A stretch of DNA of 64,000 bases from Ochotona curzoniae (Eukaryota; Chordata; Mammalia; Lagomorpha; Ochotonidae): NCBI RefSeq assembly GCF_017591425.1, contig NW_024466421.1, positions 620,001 through 684,000 of the forward strand, in the 5' to 3' direction. This document shows positions 11,480 through 22,520 of the stretch, one piece after another; the first letter of the stretch is position 1; each line of letters starts with the position of its first letter. A program made the position numbers and the translations under genes. The notes beneath the pieces are model-generated. The model was given only the letters and a program-made list of their open reading frames with translations. It did not search any database and was not told the origin of the DNA.

Positions 11480-11560
11480 AGGACGGCAGATTCGATTAGC
11501 AGATCCCTGGCACCAACGCCGAATTGATTTGGATATAAATAGCTGGCAGAAGCCCATCCC
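11480..11560. promoter_or_regulatory. AT-rich island with GATTAG, GAATTGATTTGGATATAAATAG
   Basis: The interval holds TTCGATTAGCAG and then a run of GAATTGATTTGG and ATATAAATAG in GC-rich surroundings. ATATAAATAG also resembles a TATA or MEF2-like element, but no transcript start can be argued. Treated as a candidate regulatory element. Confidence 0.35.
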
Positions 11561-14234
11561 GAGTGTGCAAGTGGCCGACCCTCCTCGGGACACGCTGGAA
11601 GATGCGTGAAATGGGGGTCCCTGTGGAGCTGAGCAGGATTGTAGTTCCTGAACCAGGGCAGCTGCAGCTGGCAGGGCCCGTGTCCCCCCGGCCATCTCTG
11701 CACCTGCCCAGTTGTGTGTGTCTCTGCCTGCCTTCCATCCTGTCTGCTTAGCTTAGCCTGGGAGAGGAAGGTGGCTGGTGCTTGGCCAGCTGCCCAGCTG
11801 CTGGACCCTCCCCATGCGGCCCAAGGGCTCCTGCCTTCTTGGAGTCCTCCCAGCCCTGGTAATGCTGCTCTGGGGAAGGGTCCCCTGCCTGCCAGCCCAC
11901 CTGTGCCTCCAGCTCCTCTCCCCGAGGACATGCACCTGCCTAACAAGGTCCTGCAGGCCAGCCTTGCCACCTCAGTGCCTGGCTCACTGCTCCACCCCAC
12001 CCTGGCCTGCTTGTCCCAGGAAGGGGGGACATTTCCAAGTGCTTGGAAGCCACCAAGCGTGGGGTCATGCCTACGGCAGCCTTGGGCAATGGCCAGGAAA
12101 CCCATGGCAGAGTTCAATGCCACAAGTGAGCTGGCCGGGAGACGATGTCCCTGTGGGCCCAGCATACAACCCTGAACTGCTCCCCCGAGTCAGGTGTCTG
12201 TGTTGGGGTGCCCAGGACCCCTCAGGAGAAGCTGAAGGAGCCCCTAAGTCCTCCTGCACTGACCACCATCACCACTAAGTGACCATCCCACAGGACACCC
12301 TCGGTCAGACCGGGGCAGGCTCTCCCTGCAGGCTTGAAGACCACAAAGCCTCAGACTTCTCCTCCTCCCTTGACACCATGATCCCACTCACAGCGCTCCC
12401 ACTCCCTGCAGGCCATGGAGGCGGGTGGCTCTGTGCCTGGGTGGCACCTGCCCAGCCCACCTCGGCCTCTGCCCTGCCCTCTCTGCATATGCATGTCCTG
12501 CCCGCAGCCTTGGCTCCCTGGCTCCCCTCCCGCTGCTGCCCTTGGCGCCTGTGGCCCCTGGCCCCAGAGTGCCAACTTGGCCTCCTCTGTCCTTGGCGCG
12601 TTGGAAAGAGGTGCCAGCCTCTGCGGCCCTGACCCATGCCATCCCAAGGTCTGCTCCAGAGTGCATCCCACACTGATTGGCAGATTGGGGCTCCGTGCCA
12701 GCAGCACAGGGAAGAAGGAGGAGGGGCAGGGCATCGGGTAGGCTGAGGAATGGACCCACTCCTCCCTGTCCTTCTCCACCCTCCACAGGGGACGCCTTTC
12801 AGTACGGTGGAGGCCGAGTCTCCCACCAGGCCCTCACCCATTCCACCCCGGCCCTGTGCGTGCAGGGGTGAGGTCTGCTCTGCGTCCCTGGCTGAGCGCC
12901 CTACCCCCAGGTGATCCCTTCAGCCTCACGAGACCCCAGGAAGGCCAGCTCAGTGCCCAGGACTGGCAGGGGCAGTTTGGGCAGAGGAGATGATCCCCAC
13001 GGACTCTGCGCCCCTGCTCATCCGCCCCTGCCCTGGCGTGCCTCTCCTTGGAAGGGCACCGCCCCTACAGGCGGCCACCAAATGTAGCTTGACTCCGTCT
13101 CAAGTTGATGAGGCAAACACGGGAGTCCCGGACAAGGTCATTTCCCCAGGCCGCAGGTGCTGGGCAGTGTGCGGGTGGGGTGGGTGCTGGGAGGGGGAGG
13201 GGAAAGAGAAGGGAGGAGGTTCACCCAGTGCACAGAGCTCGGAGCCCTGGCTGCTCCCCAGAGGCTGTCATTAGCCGGAGCCTCATGCCAGCTGGGTTCC
13301 ACCAGGCCACCACAGCTGTCTCCCAAGTGCTGTGAGAGTAGCAGCCCAGGCCTCCAATTTCAAGGCCAGGCAGGGGCTGGCAATACCCTGGGAGCCCAGG
13401 CCCAGGGGTGCCCCAAGTGAGATAAGAGCGGGTGTCGGGGGCCAGACTTTGGGGTCTTGCATTGGAGCAGAAGATGCAGGCTGTCCTGCTGACCCTGGAC
13501 AGCCACTGAGTCTCAGGTCCAACCCCAGGGCAGTCCGGGAGGGACAGTGCCGCGGCACCATGAAGCCCTTGCCGCTGGAGTCCCCGGCCCTGGCCAGCTC
13601 CCTGCCTCTTCCAAGAGGAAGTGATGAACGCATGCGGGCTTCCAAGCTGTCATCGGCGCGCCTTCGTCCTCCTGAGAAAAAGCAGCCCGTGCACATGACT
13701 TAGACTTCTGCAGCGTCCTGAGCCTTAGAGGCCAAGTGGTCCCTGAGCCACCGGATGAGATGAGGTCTGTGGTCACTCACAAGCGAGGGCCCCGGAGGGT
13801 CAGAGATGGATGAGCACCGGCCCCTCACTCCCGCAAGGCCCAGCGCTCCGCACCCCACCGCATCGCTCAGCCAAGGCAAGGGGGACCCGACAGAGACAGA
13901 GGACTCAGGGAGGGGAATGGGGAAAGAGGCTGCTACACGCAAGGTGTTGTCCATCACAGAAGGCACCATGGGGCCTCTGGCTCTGAAATGGGACCGGCCG
14001 CCCGCAAGGGCTGAGAAACAGCAGCCCAGGAGACATCTGTGACAGCAGGAGTCACGGTGACACAGACCTCTGCTGCCATACCCACACACACGTATGCACA
14101 CACCTGACATGGTGACTCCCTGCCACACACGGTAACGCCAAGTCCCTCACTGCCACACACGGTCTCACACATGTGCATGTAGTTGCTACACAGAGATACA
14201 ACATGCAGGCATTCACACACTCACCTGCATGTGC
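11561..14234. other. GC-rich low-copy sequence
   Basis: No gene, SINE or L1 recognised. The open frames are proline/alanine/glycine-rich and overlap on both strands. Confidence 0.5.
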
Positions 14235-14278
14235 ACGCCCTTACACACACACACACACACACACACTCACACACAGGC
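14235..14278. repeat. (CA)n microsatellite
   Basis: A nearly pure run of CA dinucleotides interrupted once by CTCA. The preceding 200 bases are also rich in ACACA and TGCA phrases, a decayed extension. Confidence 0.95.
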
Positions 14279-16115
14279 TGCTCGATGAGGAAGCCGACTT
14301 CCTCCACTGTGAGGCCAGCTTCCACTTAGCAGTGCCCGGATTCTGGCTCCCAATGACCCAATCACTCAGGCACGGGCCTCCTTGATGTGCCTGCCCTGAG
14401 ACACGCCCTGCCGTGTCCATGCCTAGGAGGGTGAAGGCGCCACGTGGCTGTCAGGCTTCTTGTGGCCGTGGCAGCTGGCACATGGCAGGCTCGCAGCAGC
14501 GGCTGGGCGTGTGTGGCAAGGGCTGGCGATGTGGGCTGTTGCACACAGCTGCGGCAGCGAGTTCCCGCCTCCTAGCCAGGCTGGCCCCTTGGCCTTGCAG
14601 CCTCCACTGCAGAGTGCCTGAGCCCCAGTTCCAAGGTCAGCACTTCTGCCCCCAGTACCCCGACCCAGGGGACCCTGAAGAGCTGGTTCTGTGTCCTCCA
14701 GGAGTCCTGTGAGTGGGGTTGAGGCGTCCTGGGGCTGCGGGGTGCTCACGCGAGGCGTCACCCCATCTGTGAGTGGTCATGCTGCCTTTCACAGTACAGA
14801 ATCCTATGAACGAATGAGTAAGTAGAGGGGGAAGTGAACGCAGGCTTCCCAGGCCCTGTTTGTCTGCCATGCTCGCAGCCTGGGGTAGCGCCTGAGCAGC
14901 AGCCCCTGGTGGGAGCTGACAGCAGCTGGGGACCACCCGGCTTCCACACAAAGCAGTGGCTAAACCTTAGCAATCTGCTGCACCTGCTCAACGCAGCTGC
15001 GAGTCCTTCCCCTTCGAGCAGCTCCCACTCCTGTCCAGCCTGGGGCTTGCCCACAGCCAGGCCCGAGGCCGTGCCCGCCGCGCCCGCAGGCGATCTGGCC
15101 TCCCTTTCCAGTTCATTTCCTCCGGGCCTTCGCCAACAACCACTCATCTCCTCCGATCTCGTGTTGAGCAGCCTTTATCTGCTCCCCTCTCCCCAGACCC
15201 GCAGCTGTCATGCTTTGTCACTGTGGTGTCTCCCTCTATAACAGCAAGATGAAGCCAGCGGTGCTGCAAGGAGGAGGGCCCGTGGACAGCTTATCTGTGC
15301 TCCGTGGCAGGCGGCAGAACATTGGCAGGCCTGAGAAGGATGTTCCGCTGTGAACAAAGGGAACTGCTGGCATGCGCTAGGGTGCCCCACCCTCACCTCA
15401 CCCCCTCAGTGCCCCCAGCCCAGGGCAGCAGATCCCACTGGCAAAGAGGGCAGACGGCAAACCCTGGGAGGTGGCCCTGATGGCCGCAGGGTCCCCTCCA
15501 CGTGGAGCCCCGGTGTCAGGCAGTACATGGGCCTGTCACCTACACAGGGGGCAGTAGAGGTGATGAGGGCCATGCCCACCATGCCACTACCAGACCTGGT
15601 CCCAGCCCGCACCACAGCAGCTGCTGACAATGCGTGCCACATTAAGGCTGCAGTCCTGCCCTGGCACCTTGCCCATCAAACATCAGTGCTACCTCCTCCC
15701 AGCCCCCGGCAGATGCCACCATGTGGAGAGGGCCAGCAGGGCAAGCGGACTTAGACCCAGCTCCCACCTCATCTGCCCGCACCCAGGGGTGACTGTGCCC
15801 CCTCTGCCCATCCTCCCGCAGACCGGGACAGAGACCCAGAATGGGACAATGGAGGGCCTGAGCTGTGGGGGAAGGTAGCTCCATTTGGAGGCTGGGGACT
15901 CCCCAGTGGTTCCCAGACAGCTCCCCCCAGCGCCGTCCCAACTGAAACCCCGGGACTCAGAGTGGGTGGGGCGACATCCTAACTAGCGAAGTTGGGGACA
16001 GGCAGGACCCCACATGGCCTGTCCACCTCCCCTGTACTCCAGGCCTTCATCTAGAAGCCACCTGTCTGTGTGGGGAAGCTCCTGGGTCCTGTTGGCAGCC
16101 TCAAGGCCACTGTCT
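14279..16115. other. GC-rich low-copy sequence
   Basis: No gene recognised. A short pyrimidine-rich stretch with TTTATCTGC near 15165-15195 contains a GATA-type core. Confidence 0.45.
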
Positions 16116-16268
16116 GTCCACCCATCCATCCACACACATCTTTACACACCCACACACACATCTGCACACACATCAGCATCCATCCACCCATCCATCCACA
16201 CACACATACACACGCATACACACACACATCCATCCACGCACACATACACACACGCACACACACTTCAC
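16116..16268. repeat. Mixed CATC / CA microsatellite
   Basis: Interleaved (CCAT)n and (CACA)n tracts with phrases such as CCATCCATCCACACACA. The long plus-strand frame rich in His, Thr, Pro and Ser across this interval is a repeat artefact. Confidence 0.9.
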
Positions 16269-18504
16269 CACCTGTCGGCTTGCTCACAGCCCCAGCCCTC
16301 AGCAGCAACATTCTCGTGGAGTTACCCATGCCCACCCACCCATCTGCCACTGCCCTTTCCTCCAACCACTAATGAACATTGGTGAACCCCTGGTGTGCCC
16401 CAGACATGATGGGCATGGAAAAGTGGTCTCTGCTCTCCCAGGACCCAGAAAACCAGATCCAAGTGCCCATGTGTGAGGAGGGCTGTCTGCAGGGCTTTCC
16501 TGTCCAGCCTCACCTCTGACCACCAACCTGCACGGTCCAGCCCTGTGTGACTCCCTCCTATTGTCCCTGAACAAGTGACTGGCAGGTGCAGGCAGCTGCT
16601 GCCTTGGTGCCCCCAAGCAGCAGAAGGGACATCCTGGTAGGAGGTGATATGCCTGGGCCCTGCCTCCTGGCGGGAAGCTGGCATCACTGTAACATCAGGT
16701 TAGCCGTGACAGCGCCCCCTGGAGGTCAAAGGGGAGGCAGTCAGTGTGGGACACCAGAGTGGGAAACCCTCCATCCTGTATGCCTTACTGCTCACGGCTC
16801 TGCTCTGTCCAGCCCAAGGCTAACACTGTGCCCTTCAAATCCCACCCCCCCGGGACAGGGACATGGCAGAACTGACCCCTCCCCCTCATTTTCACCTGCC
16901 ATTCATTAGGGACAGTCCCTTCCCCCCACTGAGGGGAGTCACCCTGATGCCCAACTTGGCTGTGTTATGGAATTGGACCCTCAATGGCCCCAGGTGACAT
17001 GCAGGGTCCTTGAGGGGCTGGGGCTGGCCAGGCATCCCCACTGGGATGGGTCGTGTTCCTCCCAGAGCTTTCCCGGTCTGTCAACTTGTCCAAGTCACAT
17101 GCCGGCCTCACAGTGCAGGAACCTGGCAGCTGATGGACAGACGGGGGGAAACTTCTACCCACAGGGACCCCTCATGGCCCCCTAAGCAGGACACTGCGTA
17201 CCAGGTCCCCTGGGGCGGATGGAGCCTCTGCTTCCTGGGCAGGGATTAGCAGCCGCCCATCGTGCCTGACCACCTGGCCCTGTCACTTGCCTCAGCCTGG
17301 GTGGGGAGGCAATAGGAGCTTGCCAGGAGCTGCCCTAACAGCCCAGGCTGGACAAGCAGCCCCTGGCCCTGTCCCTATGACCCCAGGGCCCCTGGCCACT
17401 CGGACGTCCGCTGGCTTTCTGCTTCCCACAGCATAATGGATGCCAAATGGTCGTGAGTGGACAAGGGAGTCAGTGGAACCAAGCATTGTGGGAGGGTGGG
17501 GACACTCATGAGGTGGTGCTGAGTGTTTGCTGGCACTGTCCAGAATGCCAATCCATAAGGTTCATGGTCAGCTGCCAGGAGCCTGGGGTGGGCAGGATGG
17601 AGCTGTGGGAAGGCAAGTCAGGAGGAGGCCTCTGTGGTGTGTGTACGGACTGGGCCCAGCCCTACCGATCCCTTTGCTTCCTGGGGGACCACACCGACAG
17701 TGGCCGCAGCTGTGGGACACAGCCCCGGCCCTGCCTGCAGACAGAGGACACAGCCCCGGCCCTGCCTGCAGACAGAGTCTAGTCCCACAGCTGCCAGGCA
17801 GGATACCCCAGGGCAAAGGGCCAATCCAGCCCCTAGCCCCATGGGAACGGTGTGTGTGTGTGTGTGCATGCATGCAGGAACCTGTGTGAGCCGTGTTCAC
17901 CACACATGCTGCATGAGCACAGAAGACCGGAGCTCACCAGCAGAGTCCCCTTCGAGGCACGTGCGGCTCACAACGCTTGGCTGTTACACAGAGGCTGGGC
18001 TGCCAGCCGGGTGCCTCCGAGTGCCCAGTGATCTGTGAAATTACTCCAGGCTCCTCAGCTCCACTGCTTCGGGGACACGCACTTGCTCACTTGGCCACCC
18101 CGCCCCTGAGCAGCTCGCTCTGCTGCTGGAGACCTGAGGATGCTCCTGGGGTGGGGAGGGAAAAGCTCAGCCTCCATCATGGCGTGGGGCGGTGTGGCAG
18201 GGCCTGGCTCTCCCTGCTGCCCTGGGGGCGTGGCTGTTCCACTGCCCTGCGTGCGCTCAGATCCCAGGTGTGCATAGCTCCTGTTGGAGGGGTCTCCTGG
18301 GTATGCAGGCAAGGGCCAGTCCTGGGACCCTCAGCCCCTCGGACAGCAGGGAAAGATATGGTTATGTAGTCCAGGCTGGGATCTGGGCAGCCTGGAGGCG
18401 CCTGTGTGGACACCCATGTCACCTCCGCTGCCCCCAGTGACCATGGCCTCCGGAATGCCATGTTGGTGCCACACGACACACCACTGCGTTGGAAGACAAA
18501 CACG
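16269..18504. other. GC-rich low-copy sequence containing a CTCF-like site
   Basis: No gene recognised. The CTCF-like motif near 16711-16725 is listed separately. A short GTGTGTGT run lies near 17849-17866. Confidence 0.45.
16711..16725 (-). promoter_or_regulatory. CTCF-like motif
   Basis: On the minus strand the sequence reads CCTCCAGGGGGCGCT, preceded by TGA. This matches the core of the vertebrate CTCF consensus (CCACCAGGGGGCGCT) with a single change within the core. CTCF sites of this quality often mark loop anchors or insulators; occupancy is unknown. Confidence 0.5.
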
Positions 18505-18606
18505 TCGAGCATCTGACACTTGTGATAATGAATGATGTCAGGCGAAGCAGGCAGCAGTTAATTAAGTCGGAGAGTTAATTAATGAGGCAGCTCATGCTAA
18601 CGACCC
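18505..18606. promoter_or_regulatory. AT-rich island with duplicated GTTAATTAA
   Basis: The element carries GATAATGAATGATG, then AGTTAATTAAGTCGG and AGTTAATTAATGAGG, two near-identical palindromic TTAATTAA cores 17 bases apart. It lies in GC-rich DNA with no recognised repeat. Paired TTAATTAA sites are typical of homeodomain-bound enhancers (for example LIM-HD or POU types), but this is inference. Confidence 0.45.
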
Positions 18607-19495
18607 TGCCTCCTCTGTGCAGTCCTTACAGTGGGGGTGTCTGTGCTCTGCCCCCAGGTGGCTGTTGACACGGCAGAAGCAGAGGGGAATCCCTGCACCC
18701 CACCGCCCTGCAGGGCGTGGCAGCCTCTCCCTAACCCCCCGGCCCAGCACCTGTCCGGGCTCTGGGCTCTGGCCCTAGAGATATCTGAGCCCAGTGCCAT
18801 GTAAGCCCTGGTGGCCTCCAGCCATGGCTCAGGCCATGGCTGTGTTGGCTGGGGACTGAGGGCTGAGGGCCCTGGTCATTCAGGGGTGTACCGAGCTCCA
18901 GCCACGTGCTCTGGGCTTGGGTCTGCACTGGAGGCTGCAGCTCCTCCTGCCAGGAAGCTGGGAGAAGCTAAGGGTGCAGCCAGACACAGGGGCAGCTTCC
19001 AGGATGTCAGTGCCCTGTGGGGGGCAATGTGGCAGCCCAGGTGCCAAACCCAAGCCAACCTGTGATACGAGAAGGATGGTTGGGTCCCCGGGAGAGGATA
19101 CAGAGCTGGTGGGGGGTGTGGGGCTCAGAGGGCTCCTGGCAGAGGGAGCACGCAGATTAGGAGACGAGAGGTCAAGTCCTGTGTGGCCTCCCCATGGTAC
19201 CCTCCTCCCACCACCTAGGCTGTTCCCAAGGCCCCAGTTAGTGCATGCAGAATTCCTAGCACTGAGTATGTCTGGCCCAGCCAGGCCGGAAATCTTGGTC
19301 TCGTATCCTCACTGCAGGGAACAGAGACCCGGGCAGCCGGAGGGCCCAGGGTTGTCCTGCCCCATGGGCACCAACCACGGGTGCCCTGTGCAGCTAGCAA
19401 CGCAGGCTCTCCTGTGTCCCTGCTCCTTTTCTGGAGACTGGCACTAGGTTACCCAGCACACACGACGCTTGCTGAGGTCCTGGGGTACCCGGTAC
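18607..19495. other. GC-rich low-copy sequence
   Basis: Nothing supportable beyond composition-driven open frames. Confidence 0.5.
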
Positions 19496-19645
19496 CACAC
19501 AACACACAATACACACATACACACACACACGCATGCCATGGGACACTGTGCACACACCATGAGACACTGCACACACACACACAACACACACACACACACA
19601 CCATCAGACACTGCATATACATACCATCACACACTGTGAACACAC
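19496..19645. repeat. Imperfect (CA)n microsatellite array
   Basis: CA runs alternate with a repeated phrase CCATGGGACACTG / CCATGAGACACTG / CCATCAGACACTG, so the locus is a compound microsatellite with a roughly 40-60-bp higher-order unit. Confidence 0.9.
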
Positions 19646-20271
19646 ACGTGCCATGAGGAGGAGCCCCTGCCAGGCTGGCCTAGGCAGAGGACAGCCAGGC
19701 CCAGCTCCCCCTGCTCCCCCAGCGGGGTGAGGGCTGAGGAGCAGAGAAGGGTAGGGAATTGTCCACTGCAATGCCAAGCAGGCAGCTTAGCCCGAGCACA
19801 GGTGTGCCTTTCTTGCGTGGGCCAGGCTTACACACAACAGCCTAGAAGGGTTAGCATGTTGCCTCTGAGAAGCCCGTGCTCAGGGAGGGCATGGAGTGGA
19901 AGGAGCTGCTGACATCACAGGCAGCCAGGAACAGGAGTGGGGAGAGGTGGCCGGAGCAGTGGGCGCCTGTTCCAGGGCCAGGGAGGGGAGCCTAGCTGGC
20001 CCCGCTACACTTGCCATTGCATGGTGGGTGTCCCCCCAAATCTTGCTGAGTAGGGACTGGGAGCCACTGCTGGCTGGATTTGGACCCAAGCCATTGGCTC
20101 CATTTCACAGACAGAGTAGCTGAGGTTAGAACAGATGCAGAGACCTGCTCACAGGTGCCAAGCCCTGGGATCCACGGCATCAAATCAGATCCCGGTCTGA
20201 GGAGGATGCTGGTCCCACAGGGGCTGGGAGCAACTGGGGCCCCTAGCTGGCTGCTGTCACACGTGCTTACT
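19646..20271. other. GC-rich low-copy sequence with a MIR-like fragment
   Basis: Positions about 20095-20200 resemble MIR read on the minus strand (CTCCATTTCACAGACAGAGT, then a segment on the pattern of GCACAGAGAGGTTAAGT, then TCAGATCCCGGTCTGA). No gene seen. Confidence 0.4.
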
Positions 20272-20413
20272 GGGTGGGGGAGGGGACTTGGAGAGGGAGC
20301 GAGAGGGAGAAGGAAAGAGGGGTTGGAGAGAGGGAGCGAGGGAGACAGAGGGGGAAGCGGGGAGAGAAGGGAGGGGAGGGAGAGAGGAGGGTGGAAAGAG
20401 AGAGAATGGTAAG
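20272..20413. repeat. Polypurine (GA/GGGA) tract
   Basis: About 140 bases are almost entirely G and A on the plus strand with GAGAGGGAGCGAGAGGGAG phrases, twice repeated. Such homopurine-homopyrimidine tracts can adopt triplex (H-DNA) structures; that is general knowledge rather than something seen here. Confidence 0.9.
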
Positions 20414-22439
20414 ACCTTTCACCTGTGGGTTCATTTCCAGATGTTCCTGACAGCCAGGGGCTGGAACCCCCGCACTCCCACCCCAGCTTCTCCCACATGG
20501 CTGCCTGGAACTCGGTCCCCTGAGCCACTCCTGCAGCCTCGCAGGCACATTAGCAGGGAGCAGAGCAGTCAGGGCTCGGCCGGGCGGGAGGCACAGGCGT
20601 GTCACTGAGCCTTCCCTCTCGGGGTGTCCTCACACAGCCTGTGGCCAGCAGCTCCCCTCCCCTCCTGCATCCTGGAGATCCTGGTGCAAGAGACCGTGTT
20701 CCCCCAGGTCTCCAGGAGAAAGTTCCGGGCTACTGAATGAAGACTACACCTCACTGGCAACAGGTGCCACCATGTGGACCCTCGCGGGAGGTAGGGCACC
20801 CCCTGAGCTCGGCAGTGCAGTGGGAACAGGGGCTCCACGGGGAGCGGGCCACGTCAGAGGGTTGGCAGCTGCGGGGAGCTGCAGCATCCCAGGTGCCCAA
20901 TGGTGAGGGGGACAGTGGTAGCCTTGGTAACCACAGTGAGGGGTCATGGTGCCCAGGGTGGTGACGGTGGTAACCATGGTGCCACCACGGTAACCCGGGA
21001 GGATGGTGCCATCAAGGTGACATGGGCAGCCTTTACACAATGAGTGAGGCTGTTTCTCTCCACCCCCAGACCAGCCCTAAGGCGGTGTGCCCTCCGCTGC
21101 GCTCCGACCCTCCCTGGCAGGCTGAGAGGTGGGTTTTTGGCCTGAACGTGGATACTGTGTGCAAAGCCCCCCGCCCCCTCACACCCATCAGGAGGATGCC
21201 CTGGGTAGGGTAGGGGAGGCGAGCGAGGCTCCACCCTTCCCCTGCCTGGCCGGAATCCAACACTTGCTCCGTTAGAGCTGATTTGCTGCAGATCCACACA
21301 GTGCTGCCAGCCACGTGTCAGGTGGCGAGCGGGATGCAGGGAGGACAGACGGGCGGTGAGGCTGTGCCGGTCCACTGGTCCCTAACACACCTGGGCCTTC
21401 GGGGACCCGGGCTGGGGACACCCCCAGGATGGTGGAAGGGGCTCACATTCACCGCCCGGTCTGGGCATCAGCATAGCCCAGGTCATGTCCAGCCCTGTGA
21501 CTGCTGCCCCCCGGAGTGCCCAGCCCAAGCCGGGAGAGTGTGCGGATAAACCCCAGGCATTGCAGGCTTCTGGGGGAGGCCCGTGCAGAGGGCTAAGCTC
21601 ACACTCCTGCAGGGCCTGCATCCCCCACCGCCTTGGCACAGGGTCTGTGAGGCAAGGGAGCCCCACCCCCTGGGCTCCTGGTGCTCCTGACCTGGGGGAC
21701 TTTGGGGCACCCGTCATCTCCCCAGTGGGTGGGCAAGTCCCTTCTGGGAGGGGTTCGAAGTCAGACAAGCTTTGGGGCTGCGGGGCAGAGTCAGAGGCAG
21801 GCGGCGGCGTGAGCAGAGTCGGGGGTGTGCATCGGGCTGCTGTTTAGGCCTTTGCAGCCGTCTAGGCCAGTGCAGCCGTCTCAGGCAGGCATGGATTTAT
21901 GCAGTGCAGTCCAAGACAGCCCGTGAGCCCACAGTACTGCGCTCCGGCGGAAGCCTGAACACAGCCAAGGGGGCCGCATGGCAACCTCCCCTGCCGGCCC
22001 AGTGCCCAGCATGGCCCAACTCCTGCAGTCAGGGGGATCCAGCCCCTGCCCCCACCTGCAGAGAGCAGGCCCGTGCCTCCTGCCTCTGGCACCTTGGAGC
22101 TGCCCTTTCTTCAGGTCCTGGCCAAGTGGCATGTGCCAGGTGGCATGGGTCCTTTGACATGCATGGGCACGTTCCTGAGCTGTCTTGCTCCGACCCCCTG
22201 TTTCCCAGGAACCTGAAGCAGGCGCTGTGAAGCCAAGCGCCAGGCCACCAACAGCCAGGAGCGCAGACGCATCTGGAAGCAGAAGAGTTAACCTGGAAAC
22301 TCGTGGGTGAAAGATGCTTACAGAAGCAGACATGGGGGGGCTGCTTGGGGGGGGTCTGAACCCTTCTCGCCTCCTGGATAGGAGGCCCCCCCAGGGACGC
22401 GGCCCCGTGGGTCAGGGAGAGGCGAGTTCTTTCGGACCG
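20414..22439. other. GC-rich low-copy sequence with an RFX-type site
   Basis: No gene recognised. A cluster of GGTAACC/GGTGCC phrases spans about 20915-21010 and includes a full X-box match listed separately. Confidence 0.45.
20918..20931 (+). promoter_or_regulatory. X-box (RFX-type) match
   Basis: GTAGCCTTGGTAAC fits the RFX consensus GTNRCC(N0-3)RGYAAC with a two-base spacer. Additional half-sites (GGTAACCATGG, ACGGTAACC) follow within 80 bases. Confidence 0.4.
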
Positions 22440-22520
22440 GGGCCACAAGATGCAAGATAATCGTCTCTTAAAAGCACTTTAACTTGTGGAGGTGAGGCAT
22501 CCTGCAGCTTAATTGCTCCT
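22440..22520. promoter_or_regulatory. AT-richer island with ATAATCG and CTTAATTGC
   Basis: GATGCAAGATAATCGTCTCTT, AAAAGCACTTTAACTTG and GCTTAATTGCTCC occur together in GC-rich DNA. No known transposon matches. Candidate conserved element, weaker than those at 6.7 and 39 kb. Confidence 0.3.

Noticed and set aside
11520..11550. Core promoter at ATATAAATAG
   Set aside because: No initiator, CpG island or transcript support; treated as part of an AT-rich island.
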